From Streptomyces rimosus subsp. rimosus (GTDB lineage Bacteria; Actinomycetota; Actinomycetes; Streptomycetales; Streptomycetaceae), in NCBI RefSeq assembly GCF_000720725.1, contig NZ_JOCQ01000083.1, positions 1 to 37,507 of the forward strand: a DNA stretch of 37,507 bases, given 5' to 3'. A program made the position numbers and the translations under genes. Position 1 is the stretch's first letter, and the number at the start of each line of letters is the position of its first letter. Positions 7,641-15,601 of the stretch are shown here, one piece after another. The notes beneath the pieces are model-generated. The model saw only the letters and a program-made list of their open reading frames with translations, was not told where the DNA came from and did not search any database.

Positions 7641-10600
7641 TCACTCCCGCGCCGCGGTCAGCTCCAGGGCCGCGTCGCGCACGTCGGGCACCGGGTGGCG
7701 GCGCAGGGCCCGCAGGCGGGTGCGCCAGGGCGCCGACCACTCGGTGCGCGTGCCGCCGAAGGCGGTGAGGGCCACGGCGAACAGGCCCGCCGCGGGTCCG
7801 CCGTCCTCGGTCAGGGCGCGGGCGGCGGCTTCGGCGGTCGCGGTGCGGTCCGGTGCGTGGCCGCCGTTCAGTCGGCGGCGGAGCATGTCGGCGGTGCGCC
7901 GGGCGAGTGCGGGCCGGTCCGCGTGGAGCCGGGCGAGGCGGGTGAGCTGGGCAGTCAGCTCCTGGGCGTCGGCGCTCAGGTCCAGCGCGGAGGACAGGAC
8001 GCGGGCGGCGTACGGCACGAAGTCGGGCTGTGCGGCCAGCAGTTCGCCGACCGCGAGAGCGCTTCTGTGCAACGCGGGCTCGCGCAGGCGGTACTCGTCC
8101 AGCCGGTCGGTGAGGTATCCGAGCCGCTGCCGCGCGGGGCGGTCGCGGCGGGTCTCCGCGTCGGGGGTGCCGGGCCGGGCGTCGGCGGCGGCCAGCAGCC
8201 GGGCGGCGCGGGCCAGCGGGTCCTCCGCCGCGGCAGGACCGTACGGTACGGGGGCGTCGGTGCCGGGTGCGCCGGGTCCGCCGCCCGGTAGCGGGCCTTC
8301 CGCGGCGAGCACGAGGAGCGCGTCGGCGGCTTCCTGCCAGGTGGCGCGGTTGTCCAGGTCGGTGAGGACCAGCACCAGCAGGCCCGCGGCGTCCGGCGCC
8401 CAGCGGGACCACGCGCCCAAGGCCCGGTACGCCTCCCCCGCCAGCTCGGCGTCGTCCGTCTCGCACACGGCGCGGACCAGCCCGGCGTAGCGCGCGCGGT
8501 GCTGCTCCGGCAGGTCCAGCGGCCGTACGCGCAGTACCGCCTGGCGGTCCCCGCGCGGGCCGCGTGCCGCTTCCGACAGCAGCCCCCAGGCGCCCTCGTC
8601 GGCGAGCAGTCCGGTCGCGGCCGTCGCACAGGCGGCGCGCACATCGCGATGTTGTTCCGGCTGGTGGTAGGCCCGTACCAGCAGTTCGGCGGCGTCCGGC
8701 ACCGGCAGCCGGGCCGCGGCCAGCCGGGCGGCCTCCTTCTTGCTCGTCACCTTCGGCTGCGGCCCGGCAGCACACCGGCCGGACGCGGCCCCGTCGGGGA
8801 GCAGCACCGCGCGCAGCGCCGTCGCCAGCCGCGAGGGGGCCACGAACCGCGCTGCGGCGCCTGCCGCGTACACCGCGACCCGGGCCCGGTCGCCGCCCGC
8901 GTGCGCGAGGAGTTCCGGCAGGGCCTCGTCCGGCCGGTCGGTCCGCGCCAGGGCGGCGAGGGCCGCTTCGGCCGACGGTACGTCGGGGGCCGTGGCGCAG
9001 CGGCGTACGAGGGCGGTGCCGCGGCCGGGGAGGCGGGCGGCGTCGGTGATCGCGGCGGCCCGCTCGTACGGGCGCAGCCGCGGGTCGTCGGCGGCGCGCT
9101 CCAACAGCCGCGCTGCGGCGCCCTGTTGGCGGGCCGTCCAGCGGTGGGCGCGTCCGGTCACCGGCGGTGTCCAGTGGGTGGCGGGGGTCAGGAACCGGCC
9201 GTACGGCGGGGTGCCGAGGACCAGGTGCAGCAGGTCCGTGCGGCGGCGCGTGATGAGGTCGAGGACGGGTGGCAGCACGGCCGTCGAGGCGTCCAGGTGC
9301 AGGATCTCGGCGAGCCGTTCGTCGCGTGTGGCCGGTGGCTCCAGCCACAGGCCGACGGCTGTACGGACCGCCCCGTCGCCGCCGGTGCGGACGGCGCGGC
9401 GCAGCAGTTCCTGGAGGCCGGGCACGCCGTGGGCGCGGCGGCCGAGGGCGCGCGCGAGTGTGAATGCCGGCTCGTGGTCGGCCCGTTCGGACCGCGCCTC
9501 CAGCCAGGGGCGGAGCGCGGCGAAGACCTGGTGTTCCTGGCCCCGGCGCAGGGTGCGGTCGAGGCGGCCGAGGGCGGTGCCGGCGCTTCCGGCGAGGCGG
9601 GTGAGGGTGCGCAGCGCCCAGCCGGTCAGCTCCCGCTGTCCGGTCGCCGCGTGCTCGCGCAGCAGCGACACGGCGAGGCGGCGCAGCGCGTCACGGGTGG
9701 CGGGCGATGCGTCGCGGGCCTCGTCTGCGTCCGCGGTGAGGTGTTCGAGGGCATCGGCGGCGGCGTCGGTGAACAGCGCCGGGCGGACACCGGCGAGCGC
9801 GTCGAGCGCGGCCCGGCGCACCGGGTCCTGCTCGTTGCGCAGCCGCGTGAGCCCGTCGGTGAGCAGGGCGGTGAACTCGGCCGGGTCGCCGGACCGGGCC
9901 GCGTTGCCGATCAGCAGCGGGTAGGCGGTGGCCCGGTCCTCGGCGGCGGGGCGGCGGACGGCGGCGAGCAGGTCCGCGCGGGCCTCCGCGACGGGCAGGT
10001 ACGCGACGGCTTCCAGGACGGTGGTCCAGTGGGCGCCGTCCTCGCGCAGCAGTGCCGCCGCCCGGCGGGCTTCCGCTTCGCGGCGCGCCCGGGGCAGCGC
10101 GTCCATGACGGGCACGTACGGCAGGACCCGGCCGGTGCCCAGGTCCGCCGTCACCGTGCCGTGGAACGCGCCGCGCCGGGCGGGCGGCAGCGCCCGCAGC
10201 AGCCCGGCCAGCGCCGTCCCGTCGTGGCGCAATGCCCGCCCCAGCTCGACAAGTTCGGGTGGGTCGGCCCGTACGAGACGGCGCAGCGCGGAAGGCCCGA
10301 ACCGTACCGTTCGCGCGACGTCGCGCCCGGGTTCGAGGAGCAGGCGGAGCGTACGGCCGGGGTCGGCGGCGACCAGTACGTCCAGCCGCAGCAGCAGGGG
10401 GCGGGCGAGCGGGCCGCGGCACAGCCGCTCCAGGAGGCCGAGCACGCGATGGGGTTCGCGGTCGGCGGCCACCGCGATGCAGGCCCCGTACCGCTGCCAC
10501 CAGACGGCGCGCGACGCCTCCGACATCGGCGTCAACTGCCGCTCGGCCTCGGCCAGTACGGCCGCCGGATGCCGCTTGGCCAGGGCGCGCGAGGACGCCG

Positions 10601-11138
10601 CGGCGGCATGGAACAGCTCGGGCAGCAGCCGCGCGACCGCCTCGGGGCCGCAGCCGGGGAGCAGTCCGGCGGCCTCGGCGTCGCCCCACCGTTCACGCAG
10701 CGGCCCGATCAGCCGCTCTGCAAGGGCGGGGCGACCACCGGCGACGACGGCCCGGGTCAGCCGCCGCCGCACGTCGGCGGGGGCGTCCGCGTACGCCGCC
10801 TCGACGGCCGCGTCCGGCAGCGCTCCGGTGCGTACGGCCCGGAGCGCGTGCGCGCGGACCAGGGGGTCGGGGTCGGTGAGGCGGGCGGCGAGGTACGCAC
10901 TGTCACCGGCCACCCGGGCGGCGAAGGCCGCCAGCCGGCGTTCGTACGGGCCTCGCGTGTCCCACTCGGCGAGGAGCCCGGCGAGCGCGCCGCGCGCGGC
11001 CGCTTCCCGGGCGCGAGCCGCCAGTTCGGCCATGCGCCGGGGATACGGGAGCGGTTCGAGGGCGGCGAGCAGGGTGTCGGCGTACGCGGCGGCCGGGTGC
11101 GCGGCGCCAGCCGTCCGGTCGTGCGGGTCCGGGGCCAT
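7641..11138 (-). CDS. Large alpha-helical (HEAT-like) repeat protein of unknown function
   Basis: A 1165-residue, Ala/Leu/Arg-rich cytoplasmic protein with no signal peptide or membrane segment. It looks like a long solenoid of paired helices: recurring patterns of the form LxDPDPLVRAHALRAVRTG (near residue 100) and a closing LRRHPVPDVRDAALELTAARE resemble HEAT repeats. I see no nucleotide-binding, protease or nuclease motif. Start ATG 11138 is chosen because GGGGAGG lies 9 bases upstream; the ATG at 11147 abuts that site. It is transcribed alone: a hairpin separates it from the TetR gene, and it converges on the aldo/keto reductase. A scaffold role is only a guess from the fold. Confidence 0.85.
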   Translation of the reverse strand: MAPDPHDRTAGAAHPAAAYADTLLAALEPLPYPRRMAELAARAREAAARGALAGLLAEWDTRGPYERRLAAFAARVAGDSAYLAARLTDPDPLVRAHALRAVRTGALPDAAVEAAYADAPADVRRRLTRAVVAGGRPALAERLIGPLRERWGDAEAAGLLPGCGPEAVARLLPELFHAAAASSRALAKRHPAAVLAEAERQLTPMSEASRAVWWQRYGACIAVAADREPHRVLGLLERLCRGPLARPLLLRLDVLVAADPGRTLRLLLEPGRDVARTVRFGPSALRRLVRADPPELVELGRALRHDGTALAGLLRALPPARRGAFHGTVTADLGTGRVLPYVPVMDALPRARREAEARRAAALLREDGAHWTTVLEAVAYLPVAEARADLLAAVRRPAAEDRATAYPLLIGNAARSGDPAEFTALLTDGLTRLRNEQDPVRRAALDALAGVRPALFTDAAADALEHLTADADEARDASPATRDALRRLAVSLLREHAATGQRELTGWALRTLTRLAGSAGTALGRLDRTLRRGQEHQVFAALRPWLEARSERADHEPAFTLARALGRRAHGVPGLQELLRRAVRTGGDGAVRTAVGLWLEPPATRDERLAEILHLDASTAVLPPVLDLITRRRTDLLHLVLGTPPYGRFLTPATHWTPPVTGRAHRWTARQQGAAARLLERAADDPRLRPYERAAAITDAARLPGRGTALVRRCATAPDVPSAEAALAALARTDRPDEALPELLAHAGGDRARVAVYAAGAAARFVAPSRLATALRAVLLPDGAASGRCAAGPQPKVTSKKEAARLAAARLPVPDAAELLVRAYHQPEQHRDVRAACATAATGLLADEGAWGLLSEAARGPRGDRQAVLRVRPLDLPEQHRARYAGLVRAVCETDDAELAGEAYRALGAWSRWAPDAAGLLVLVLTDLDNRATWQEAADALLVLAAEGPLPGGGPGAPGTDAPVPYGPAAAEDPLARAARLLAAADARPGTPDAETRRDRPARQRLGYLTDRLDEYRLREPALHRSALAVGELLAAQPDFVPYAARVLSSALDLSADAQELTAQLTRLARLHADRPALARRTADMLRRRLNGGHAPDRTATAEAAARALTEDGGPAAGLFAVALTAFGGTRTEWSAPWRTRLRALRRHPVPDVRDAALELTAARE

Positions 11139-11161
11139 GGGCAGCATCCTCCCCGGCCGTT

Positions 11162-11191
11162 CCCACCTGCGGAAACCGGTTTTCCCGTGGG
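11162..11191 (-). terminator. Hairpin between TetR and repeat-protein genes
   Basis: Outer arms CCCAC (11162-11166) and GTGGG (11187-11191) enclose an inner stem GGAAA (11171-11175) and TTTCC (11181-11185) around CCGGT. It lies 26 bp beyond the TetR stop codon and ahead of the next same-strand gene, so it probably ends TetR transcription. An operator role for the repeat-protein gene is possible. Confidence 0.5.
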
Positions 11192-11216
11192 TGCCCGACC
11201 GGCCGCGCGCCGCGTC

Positions 11217-11828
11217 TCAGCGCGCGCCCGCCCCGTCGAACAGTCCGGACAGGTGCATGTCCAGGAGCCGGACGGCCTTCTCGGGAGTGTGCACGTCCAG
11301 CAGGATGTACGTCGAGAGCCCGTCGGCCAGGCAGATCAGCACCATCGCCTCGTCGTCGGCGTCCCGCTCCGCCCGCACCTCACCCCGCTTCATCGCCTGC
11401 CGCAGCTGGTCGGCGAAGAGGTCGCGCAACTTGGGGATGCCGTCCTGGGCGCCGGTGCGCAGCGACGGGTCGTGCACGGCCCGGTGGAAGTGGGCCACGC
11501 CGACCAGGAAGCCGGTACGGCTCTGCTCGTCCAGGGGCAGCATTCCGATGAGGCAGGCGCGCACGATGTCGTGCGGCGTCGGCTCCCTGCCCAGGGCCTC
11601 GATGCTCTCGCGGATGCGCTGCTGGGCGAGGCTCTCGATGTAGCGCAGCGCGAAGAGCAGCATCTCGTCCTTGGTGCGGAAGTAGTGCTGGAGGCGCCCC
11701 AGGGACATCCCGGCCTCGGCGGCCACGTCCCGCAGGCTCGCCCCCTCCAGCCCCCGGGCGCTCGCGATCCGCCACAGCGCCTCGGAGATCTCCCGCCGCC
11801 GCGCCTCGTGGTCCACCTTCTTCGGCAC
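11217..11828 (-). CDS. TetR-family transcriptional regulator
   Basis: A 203-residue TetR repressor. The N-terminal helix-turn-helix is clear (ISEALWRIASARGLEG, ASLRDVAAEAGMSLGRLQHYF, then RTKDEMLLFALRYIE at about residue 52). The C-terminal ligand-binding half contains GFLVGVAHFHRAV and ADGLSTYILLDVHTPEKA, resembling the BetI/TetR_C_6 group. The start is GTG 11828, with a GAGG-containing ribosome site. It is divergent from the PH-domain gene pair, and the 91-bp gap contains palindromes suitable as its operator, so autoregulation and control of the membrane PH pair is the simplest inference. The inducer is unknown. Confidence 0.94.
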   Translation of the reverse strand: MPKKVDHEARRREISEALWRIASARGLEGASLRDVAAEAGMSLGRLQHYFRTKDEMLLFALRYIESLAQQRIRESIEALGREPTPHDIVRACLIGMLPLDEQSRTGFLVGVAHFHRAVHDPSLRTGAQDGIPKLRDLFADQLRQAMKRGEVRAERDADDEAMVLICLADGLSTYILLDVHTPEKAVRLLDMHLSGLFDGAGAR

Positions 11829-11845
11829 CTGGCCTCGCCTTCTTT

Positions 11846-11899
11846 TTTACAAGTCGCTCGTACCGTTATAACGTACCGGTACTCAATACGCATGACTTG
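11846..11899. promoter_or_regulatory. Divergent promoter and candidate TetR operators
   Basis: This is an AT-richer island between the TetR and PH genes. It contains two abutting perfect palindromes, CGTTATAACG (11864-11873) and GTACCGGTAC (11873-11882). The heptamer CGTACCG is directly repeated with a 13-bp period (11859 and 11872), and a wider pair CAAGTC (11850-11855) / GACTTG (11894-11899) flanks both. TATAAC (11867-11872) is a good -10 for the PH genes, with TTTTAC/TTTACA about 16 bp upstream. Operator binding at the palindromes would block it. Confidence 0.6.
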
Positions 11900-11919
11900 C
11901 CAAGAACGGGGAGCCCTCC

Positions 11920-12438
11920 ATGTCCGCACCCGCCACGCCCCTGCTGCGGCCGCCCCGCAACCGGGTCGATCCGCGCGCCCGCCGCTGGTGGACCGTCCAG
12001 GCGCTGCTGACGGTCAGCGGGCCGGCGCTGCTCACCGCGCTCGCCCTGGCCGTCTGCTCGGTGCTGTTCTTCCCCGGCGCCCTGCCCTGGCTCGGGCCGC
12101 TCCTGCTCGTCGCCCTGGTGCTGCCCGCACTCGGCTATCTGCTGGTCATGCCCCGCTGGCGGTACGCGGTGCACGCCTGGGAGCTGGGCGGCCGGGCGGT
12201 GTACGCGGCGAACGGCTGGTTCTGGCAGAAGCGGCGGATCGCGCCGCTGTCGCGGGTGCAGACCGTGGACACCGTGCGCGGCCCGCTCCAGCAGCGCTTC
12301 GGACTGGCGACGGTCACCGTCACCACCGCCTCCACCGCGGGCGACGTGAAGATAGCCGGGCTGTCCGACGCGGACGCCGAGGAACTGTCGCGCCGCATCG
12401 GCGAGGCCGCGCAGGCCGTGCCGGGTGATGCCGCGTGA
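11920..12438 (+). CDS. Membrane PH-domain protein (YdbS-like)
   Basis: A 172-residue protein with two hydrophobic segments (about residues 26-50 and 55-75) followed by a bacterial pleckstrin-homology domain (bPH2/DUF304). The signature is YAVHAWELGGRAVYAANGWFWQKRRIAPLSRVQTVDTVRGPLQ (shown in part; residues about 85-125), then a beta segment FGLATVTVTTAS. Similar proteins occur next to a larger three-PH partner, as here. Start ATG 11920 has GGGGAG about 8 bases upstream. Its stop overlaps the next start (GTGA at 12435-12438), so the two are translationally coupled. In Bacillus the ydbS/ydbT pair is linked to envelope-stress resistance; a similar role here is inference. Confidence 0.88.
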   Translation: MSAPATPLLRPPRNRVDPRARRWWTVQALLTVSGPALLTALALAVCSVLFFPGALPWLGPLLLVALVLPALGYLLVMPRWRYAVHAWELGGRAVYAANGWFWQKRRIAPLSRVQTVDTVRGPLQQRFGLATVTVTTASTAGDVKIAGLSDADAEELSRRIGEAAQAVPGDAA

Positions 12439-14072
12439 GCGCCGCCGCACCGCACGCGCCCGGCACACCGGCCCGGTGGCACCGGCTGGACCGCCGCACC
12501 CTCCTGGTGCACTGCGGCTGGATGGCCGCGCCGCTAGGCTCGTTCGCGCTGACCGCGCTGGCCACCGGCGGCCGGATCGAGACCGGCGCCTGGATCACGC
12601 TGGCCGCCATCGCGGGCAGCTTCGCGGTCCTCACCGTGATCGGCCTGGTCCGCTGGGCCCGTACGGACTACCGCGTCACGCACGACTCCTTCGAGGTGCG
12701 CAGCGGGGTGCTGACCCGGCGGCTGCGTTCCGTACCGCTGCACCGCATCCGTACGGTCGACCTGACCGCCTCGCCGCTGCACCGCCTGCTCGGCGTCACC
12801 GTCCTGCGGGCCGGTACGGCGGGCTCCTCGGGCGGCGGCGCCGAACTGTCCCTGGAAGCACTGACGACCGCCGACGCGGAGCGGCTCCGGGCCGCGCTGC
12901 TGGCCCGTGCCGACGCCGCCGCGGCGGCCGAGGACCCGGTCATCTCCCGCATCAACTGGCGCTGGCTGCGCTATGCGCCGCTCACCTTCTGGGTGATCGG
13001 CGGTGTCTTCGCCGCCGCCGGCGGCGTCTACCGCGCCCTGGACGGCGCCGGTATCAAGCCGTGGAAACTGAGCATCGTCCGCAGCGCGTTCGACGAGTTC
13101 GGCGCCGGCGCGCTGTGGATCACCATTCCGCTCGCGCTGCTGGCCGTCCTCGTCCTCGGCACGGTCGGCGCGCTCGTCCTCTACGTCGAGGGCTGGTGGA
13201 ACTTCCGCCTCGAATGGACCGACGCGCACACACTGCGGGTGCGCCGCGGCCTGCTCACCACGCGGTCGGTGACCATCGAGCGGGGACGTCTGCGCGGGGC
13301 GGTCCTGCGCGAGCCGCTGCTGCTGCGGGCGGGCGGCGGCGCCACCGTCCGCGCGGTCGCGGGCGGGCTGGGCAACAAGGAGGAGAACCGCAAGCGCAGC
13401 GTCATCCTGCCGCCCGCGCCGCGCACGGAGGCGGTGCGCACGGCCTCCGGTACGCTCCGCGCCGCGTTCCCCGACGCCGGACTGCACGCCCACCCGAAGG
13501 CGGCGCTGCGGCGGCGCCGTACGCGCGGGCTGCTGCTCGTCACGCTCCCGGGCACCCTCGTCCTCGCGTTCCTGGGCCTGCTGCTGACTCCCGTACTGCT
13601 GCATTGCGCCTGGGCGTTCGCGCTGGTGTCGGCGGTGGTGGTGCTGTGGCTGGCCCGGGACGCGTACCGCAGTCTGGGCCACGGCATACAGGGGCGGTAT
13701 CTGGTCGCGCGCTCCGGCACGTTCAGCCGGGACACCGTCGCGCTCCAGCGCGAGGCCATCGCGGCGTGGACGTTCTCCACCACCCCGTTCAGCCGGCGGA
13801 CCGGCCTGGTCACCCTCACCGCGGCGGTCGCCGCGGGCGAGGACGGCTACCACGTCCGCGATCTCGCGGCGGACGGCGCACCGGCCCTGGCGGCAGCCGC
13901 GGCACCCGGCATCCTGGAGGAGTTCCTGGACCACGGCGGCCACAGCGGCCACGGTGAGCGCGCCCGCCACGTCCCGGCGTACGGCCAGGAGGACTCCGGC
14001 CCGGGCCGGCATCGCAAACCCTTGTCAACCCACGCGTTGCACAGGAACCGTGACGACCTGGACATGACATAA
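12435..14072 (+). CDS. Large membrane PH-domain protein (YdbT-like)
   Basis: A 545-residue polytopic protein with three bPH2 modules alternating with paired hydrophobic segments. The first PH unit contains YRVTHDSFEVRSGVLTRRLR and VPLHRIRTVDLTASPLHRLL; the second contains LEWTDAHTLRVRRGLLTTRS and IERGRLRGAVL; the third contains YLVARSGTFSRDTVALQREA and FSRRTGLVTLTAAVAAGEDGYHV. Membrane helices fall near residues 35-75, 175-200, 220-250 and 370-410. The GTG at 12435 overlaps the stop of the YdbS-like gene by four bases. The C-terminal 40 residues are His/Gly-rich and probably disordered. Both genes probably work as one membrane complex under TetR control. Confidence 0.88.
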   Translation: MSAAAPHAPGTPARWHRLDRRTLLVHCGWMAAPLGSFALTALATGGRIETGAWITLAAIAGSFAVLTVIGLVRWARTDYRVTHDSFEVRSGVLTRRLRSVPLHRIRTVDLTASPLHRLLGVTVLRAGTAGSSGGGAELSLEALTTADAERLRAALLARADAAAAAEDPVISRINWRWLRYAPLTFWVIGGVFAAAGGVYRALDGAGIKPWKLSIVRSAFDEFGAGALWITIPLALLAVLVLGTVGALVLYVEGWWNFRLEWTDAHTLRVRRGLLTTRSVTIERGRLRGAVLREPLLLRAGGGATVRAVAGGLGNKEENRKRSVILPPAPRTEAVRTASGTLRAAFPDAGLHAHPKAALRRRRTRGLLLVTLPGTLVLAFLGLLLTPVLLHCAWAFALVSAVVVLWLARDAYRSLGHGIQGRYLVARSGTFSRDTVALQREAIAAWTFSTTPFSRRTGLVTLTAAVAAGEDGYHVRDLAADGAPALAAAAAPGILEEFLDHGGHSGHGERARHVPAYGQEDSGPGRHRKPLSTHALHRNRDDLDMT

Positions 14073-14098
14073 ATCACACCCCTGTCACGTGCACGGCG

Positions 14099-14117
14099 AG
14101 GACGGGCACACCGTCCT
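14099..14117 (+). terminator. Hairpin downstream of the PH-domain operon
   Basis: A perfect seven-base stem, AGGACGG (14099-14105) with CCGTCCT (14111-14117), has a five-base loop. It is 26 bp after the TAA of the PH gene and 50 bp before the second SALP start. It may terminate the PH operon, or lie in the SALP leader. Confidence 0.45.
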
Positions 14118-14167
14118 ACATGGCGTAAGCCTTGTCCCGTTCCGACAGCCGTAAGGGAGCAGCCGCG

Positions 14168-14581
14168 GTGCCCAGTGTCATCGACCAAGCCGTCCAGGTA
14201 CGTCTCATCGCGACCGCGCCCGGCTCGCACACGGTGCCCGCGGTCCTGCACTATCACCGGGCCGATCCGCTCGCGGTACGGATCTCCTTCCCGCCGGAGA
14301 TCTCGCTGGACGGCGCCGCGGTCGACTGGGCCTTCGCCCGCGAACTGCTCGCCGAGGGGCTCGGTTCCCCGGCCGGCACCGGTGACGTGCGGGTACGGCC
14401 GCTGGGCCGGGAGCGCACGGTGCTGGAGTTCCACGTCGAGGACGGCGTCGCGATGGTCCAGGTCCGCACCGGTGATCTGCGCCGCTTCCTGGACCGTACG
14501 TACCAGTCCGTGCCCGCGGGCCGCGAGCAGCAGCACATGGACGTGGACAGCGGTCTGGCGGAACTGCTCGGCGACGCGTGA
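14168..14581 (+). CDS. SsgA-like protein (SALP), second copy
   Basis: A 137-residue SALP, the same length as the copy at 5120. It opens with PSVIDQAVQVRLIATAP, and family blocks VPAVLHYHRADPLAVRISF, VDWAFARELLAEGL, GTGDVRVRPLG, LEFHVEDGVAMV and VPAGREQQHMDVDSGLAELL follow. The GTG at 14168 is selected because AAGGGAG lies 9 bases upstream and because it aligns with the first copy. SALPs recruit or regulate division and wall-synthesis proteins during sporulation. It is a single-gene unit, closed by a strong bidirectional terminator and facing a polysaccharide deacetylase. Confidence 0.93.
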   Translation: MPSVIDQAVQVRLIATAPGSHTVPAVLHYHRADPLAVRISFPPEISLDGAAVDWAFARELLAEGLGSPAGTGDVRVRPLGRERTVLEFHVEDGVAMVQVRTGDLRRFLDRTYQSVPAGREQQHMDVDSGLAELLGDA

Positions 14582-14593
14582 AAGACATGTGAA

Positions 14594-14636
14594 AGCGGTG
14601 CCGGGTCCCGGCTTTCCCCGGGGCCCCGGCACCGCT
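14594..14636. terminator. Strong bidirectional terminator
   Basis: A perfect 12-base stem, AGCGGTGCCGGG (14594-14605) with CCCGGCACCGCT (14625-14636), is extended by three inner pairs after one mismatch, with a loop of 11. It lies between the convergent SALP and deacetylase genes. It is one of the clearest stem-loops in the window. Confidence 0.85.
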
Positions 14637-14655
14637 CACCTCGCCCGCGTCCGCC

Positions 14656-15411
14656 TCAGCGCTGCGGGAACCCGAACCCGTACCCCTGCTGCTTCATCCA
14701 CGGCAGCAGCCGCTTGAGCGCCCCGACCGTCTGGCTGCGGTCGCCGCCGCCGTCGTGGAAGAGGACGGTCGGGCCGTTGCGCAGCTCCCGCTTCACGGTG
14801 CGCACGATCGCGTCGGTGCCCGGCCGCTCGAAGTCCTTGCTGTCCACGTTCCAGCCCAGCGGCCGCATGCCCCGCTCGGCGGCCACCTTTCTGCTGTACG
14901 GGGTGAACGCGCCGCCCGGCGCCCGGTAGTACTCCACCTTCGGGCCGCCCGCCGCCTGCTCGATCATCTCCTGCGCCGGGAGTATCTGCTGCGCCTGGTA
15001 GCTCTCCGGCCGGTGGTCCATGCCGGTGTTGTGGCTCATGGTGTGGTCGCACAGCTTGTGTCCGGCCGCCGTCACCTGCTTCACGAGGTCCGGATGCGCC
15101 TTCGCCGACGGGCCGATCATGCAGAAGGTGGCCTTGACGTCGTACTTCTTCAGCACGGACAGCACCTTCGGGGTCCAGACCGGGTCCGGGCCGTCGTCGA
15201 TGGTGATGTTCAGGCTCTTACCGGGGCGGTCGGAGGCGTGCACGATGCTGGGATCGACCTTGGCGGCCGCCCGCGCCTGCTGGGTGGGTTCGGCGTGCGC
15301 CTCGGAGGTGGCGCCGGACTGCCCGAAGGTCAGATAGCCCGCCACACCCAGCGACGCCGCCGCCACCGCGGCTCCCCCGATGATCCCGCTCCGCCTGACG
15401 TGCCGTGCCAT
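14656..15411 (-). CDS. Secreted polysaccharide deacetylase (NodB domain, CE4)
   Basis: A 251-residue exported enzyme. The N terminus (MARHVRRSGIIGGAAVAAAS) is a signal peptide or membrane anchor, ending near SEAHAEP. The CE4 motifs are intact: motif 1 ITIDDGPDP (D72, D73), motif 2 HTMSH (H123, H127), motif 3 RAPGG (R163), motif 4 GWNVDSKDF and motif 5 LFHDGGG (H219). These bind the catalytic metal and act on N-acetyl groups of peptidoglycan or chitin-like polymers. It starts at ATG 15411, with GGGACGGGA upstream. It is divergent from a two-component operon and shares a 190-bp control region with a long dyad, so it may be a target of that system. Confidence 0.93.
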   Translation of the reverse strand: MARHVRRSGIIGGAAVAAASLGVAGYLTFGQSGATSEAHAEPTQQARAAAKVDPSIVHASDRPGKSLNITIDDGPDPVWTPKVLSVLKKYDVKATFCMIGPSAKAHPDLVKQVTAAGHKLCDHTMSHNTGMDHRPESYQAQQILPAQEMIEQAAGGPKVEYYRAPGGAFTPYSRKVAAERGMRPLGWNVDSKDFERPGTDAIVRTVKRELRNGPTVLFHDGGGDRSQTVGALKRLLPWMKQQGYGFGFPQR

Positions 15412-15510
15412 TGCGTATCCCGTCCCTACTGCCGTGCGCGGGCCACCGCGGACATGAGTACGGGCGCCACCGTCGGCGCCGTACGATTCCCCCTGCGGTG
15501 CGCTCGCGCG

Positions 15511-15548
15511 CTTACTGCCTTGCATCACGACAGATGCGAAGAAGTAAG
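15511..15548. promoter_or_regulatory. 38-bp imperfect dyad in the deacetylase/two-component intergenic region
   Basis: The arms are centred on 15529.5. CTTACT (15511-15516) pairs with AGTAAG (15543-15548), and GCATC (15522-15526) with GATGC (15533-15537); 13 of 16 arm positions are complementary (18-41 and 20-39 also pair). There is no coding sequence here. The position between two divergent starts fits an operator for a dimeric regulator controlling one or both genes. Confidence 0.6.
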
Positions 15549-15588
15549 GGCAGGATCCGCCTGTTACCGATCCATCATGAAACTTATT

Positions 15589-15601
15589 GATACTGGTCCC
15601 A
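15589..15601 (+). promoter_or_regulatory. Possible -10 box for a leaderless response-regulator mRNA
   Basis: GATACT (15589-15594) ends seven bases before the A of ATG 15601, the spacing expected if transcription starts at the start codon itself. No Shine-Dalgarno sequence lies ahead of 15601. The -35 region is weak (TTACCG at 15564-15569), so confidence is limited. Confidence 0.35.

Noticed and set aside
8499..12428. Very long plus-strand open frame (about 1300 codons)
   Set aside because: It is antisense to the helical-repeat and TetR genes, which have ribosome sites and coherent domains; third-position composition follows the minus-strand frame.
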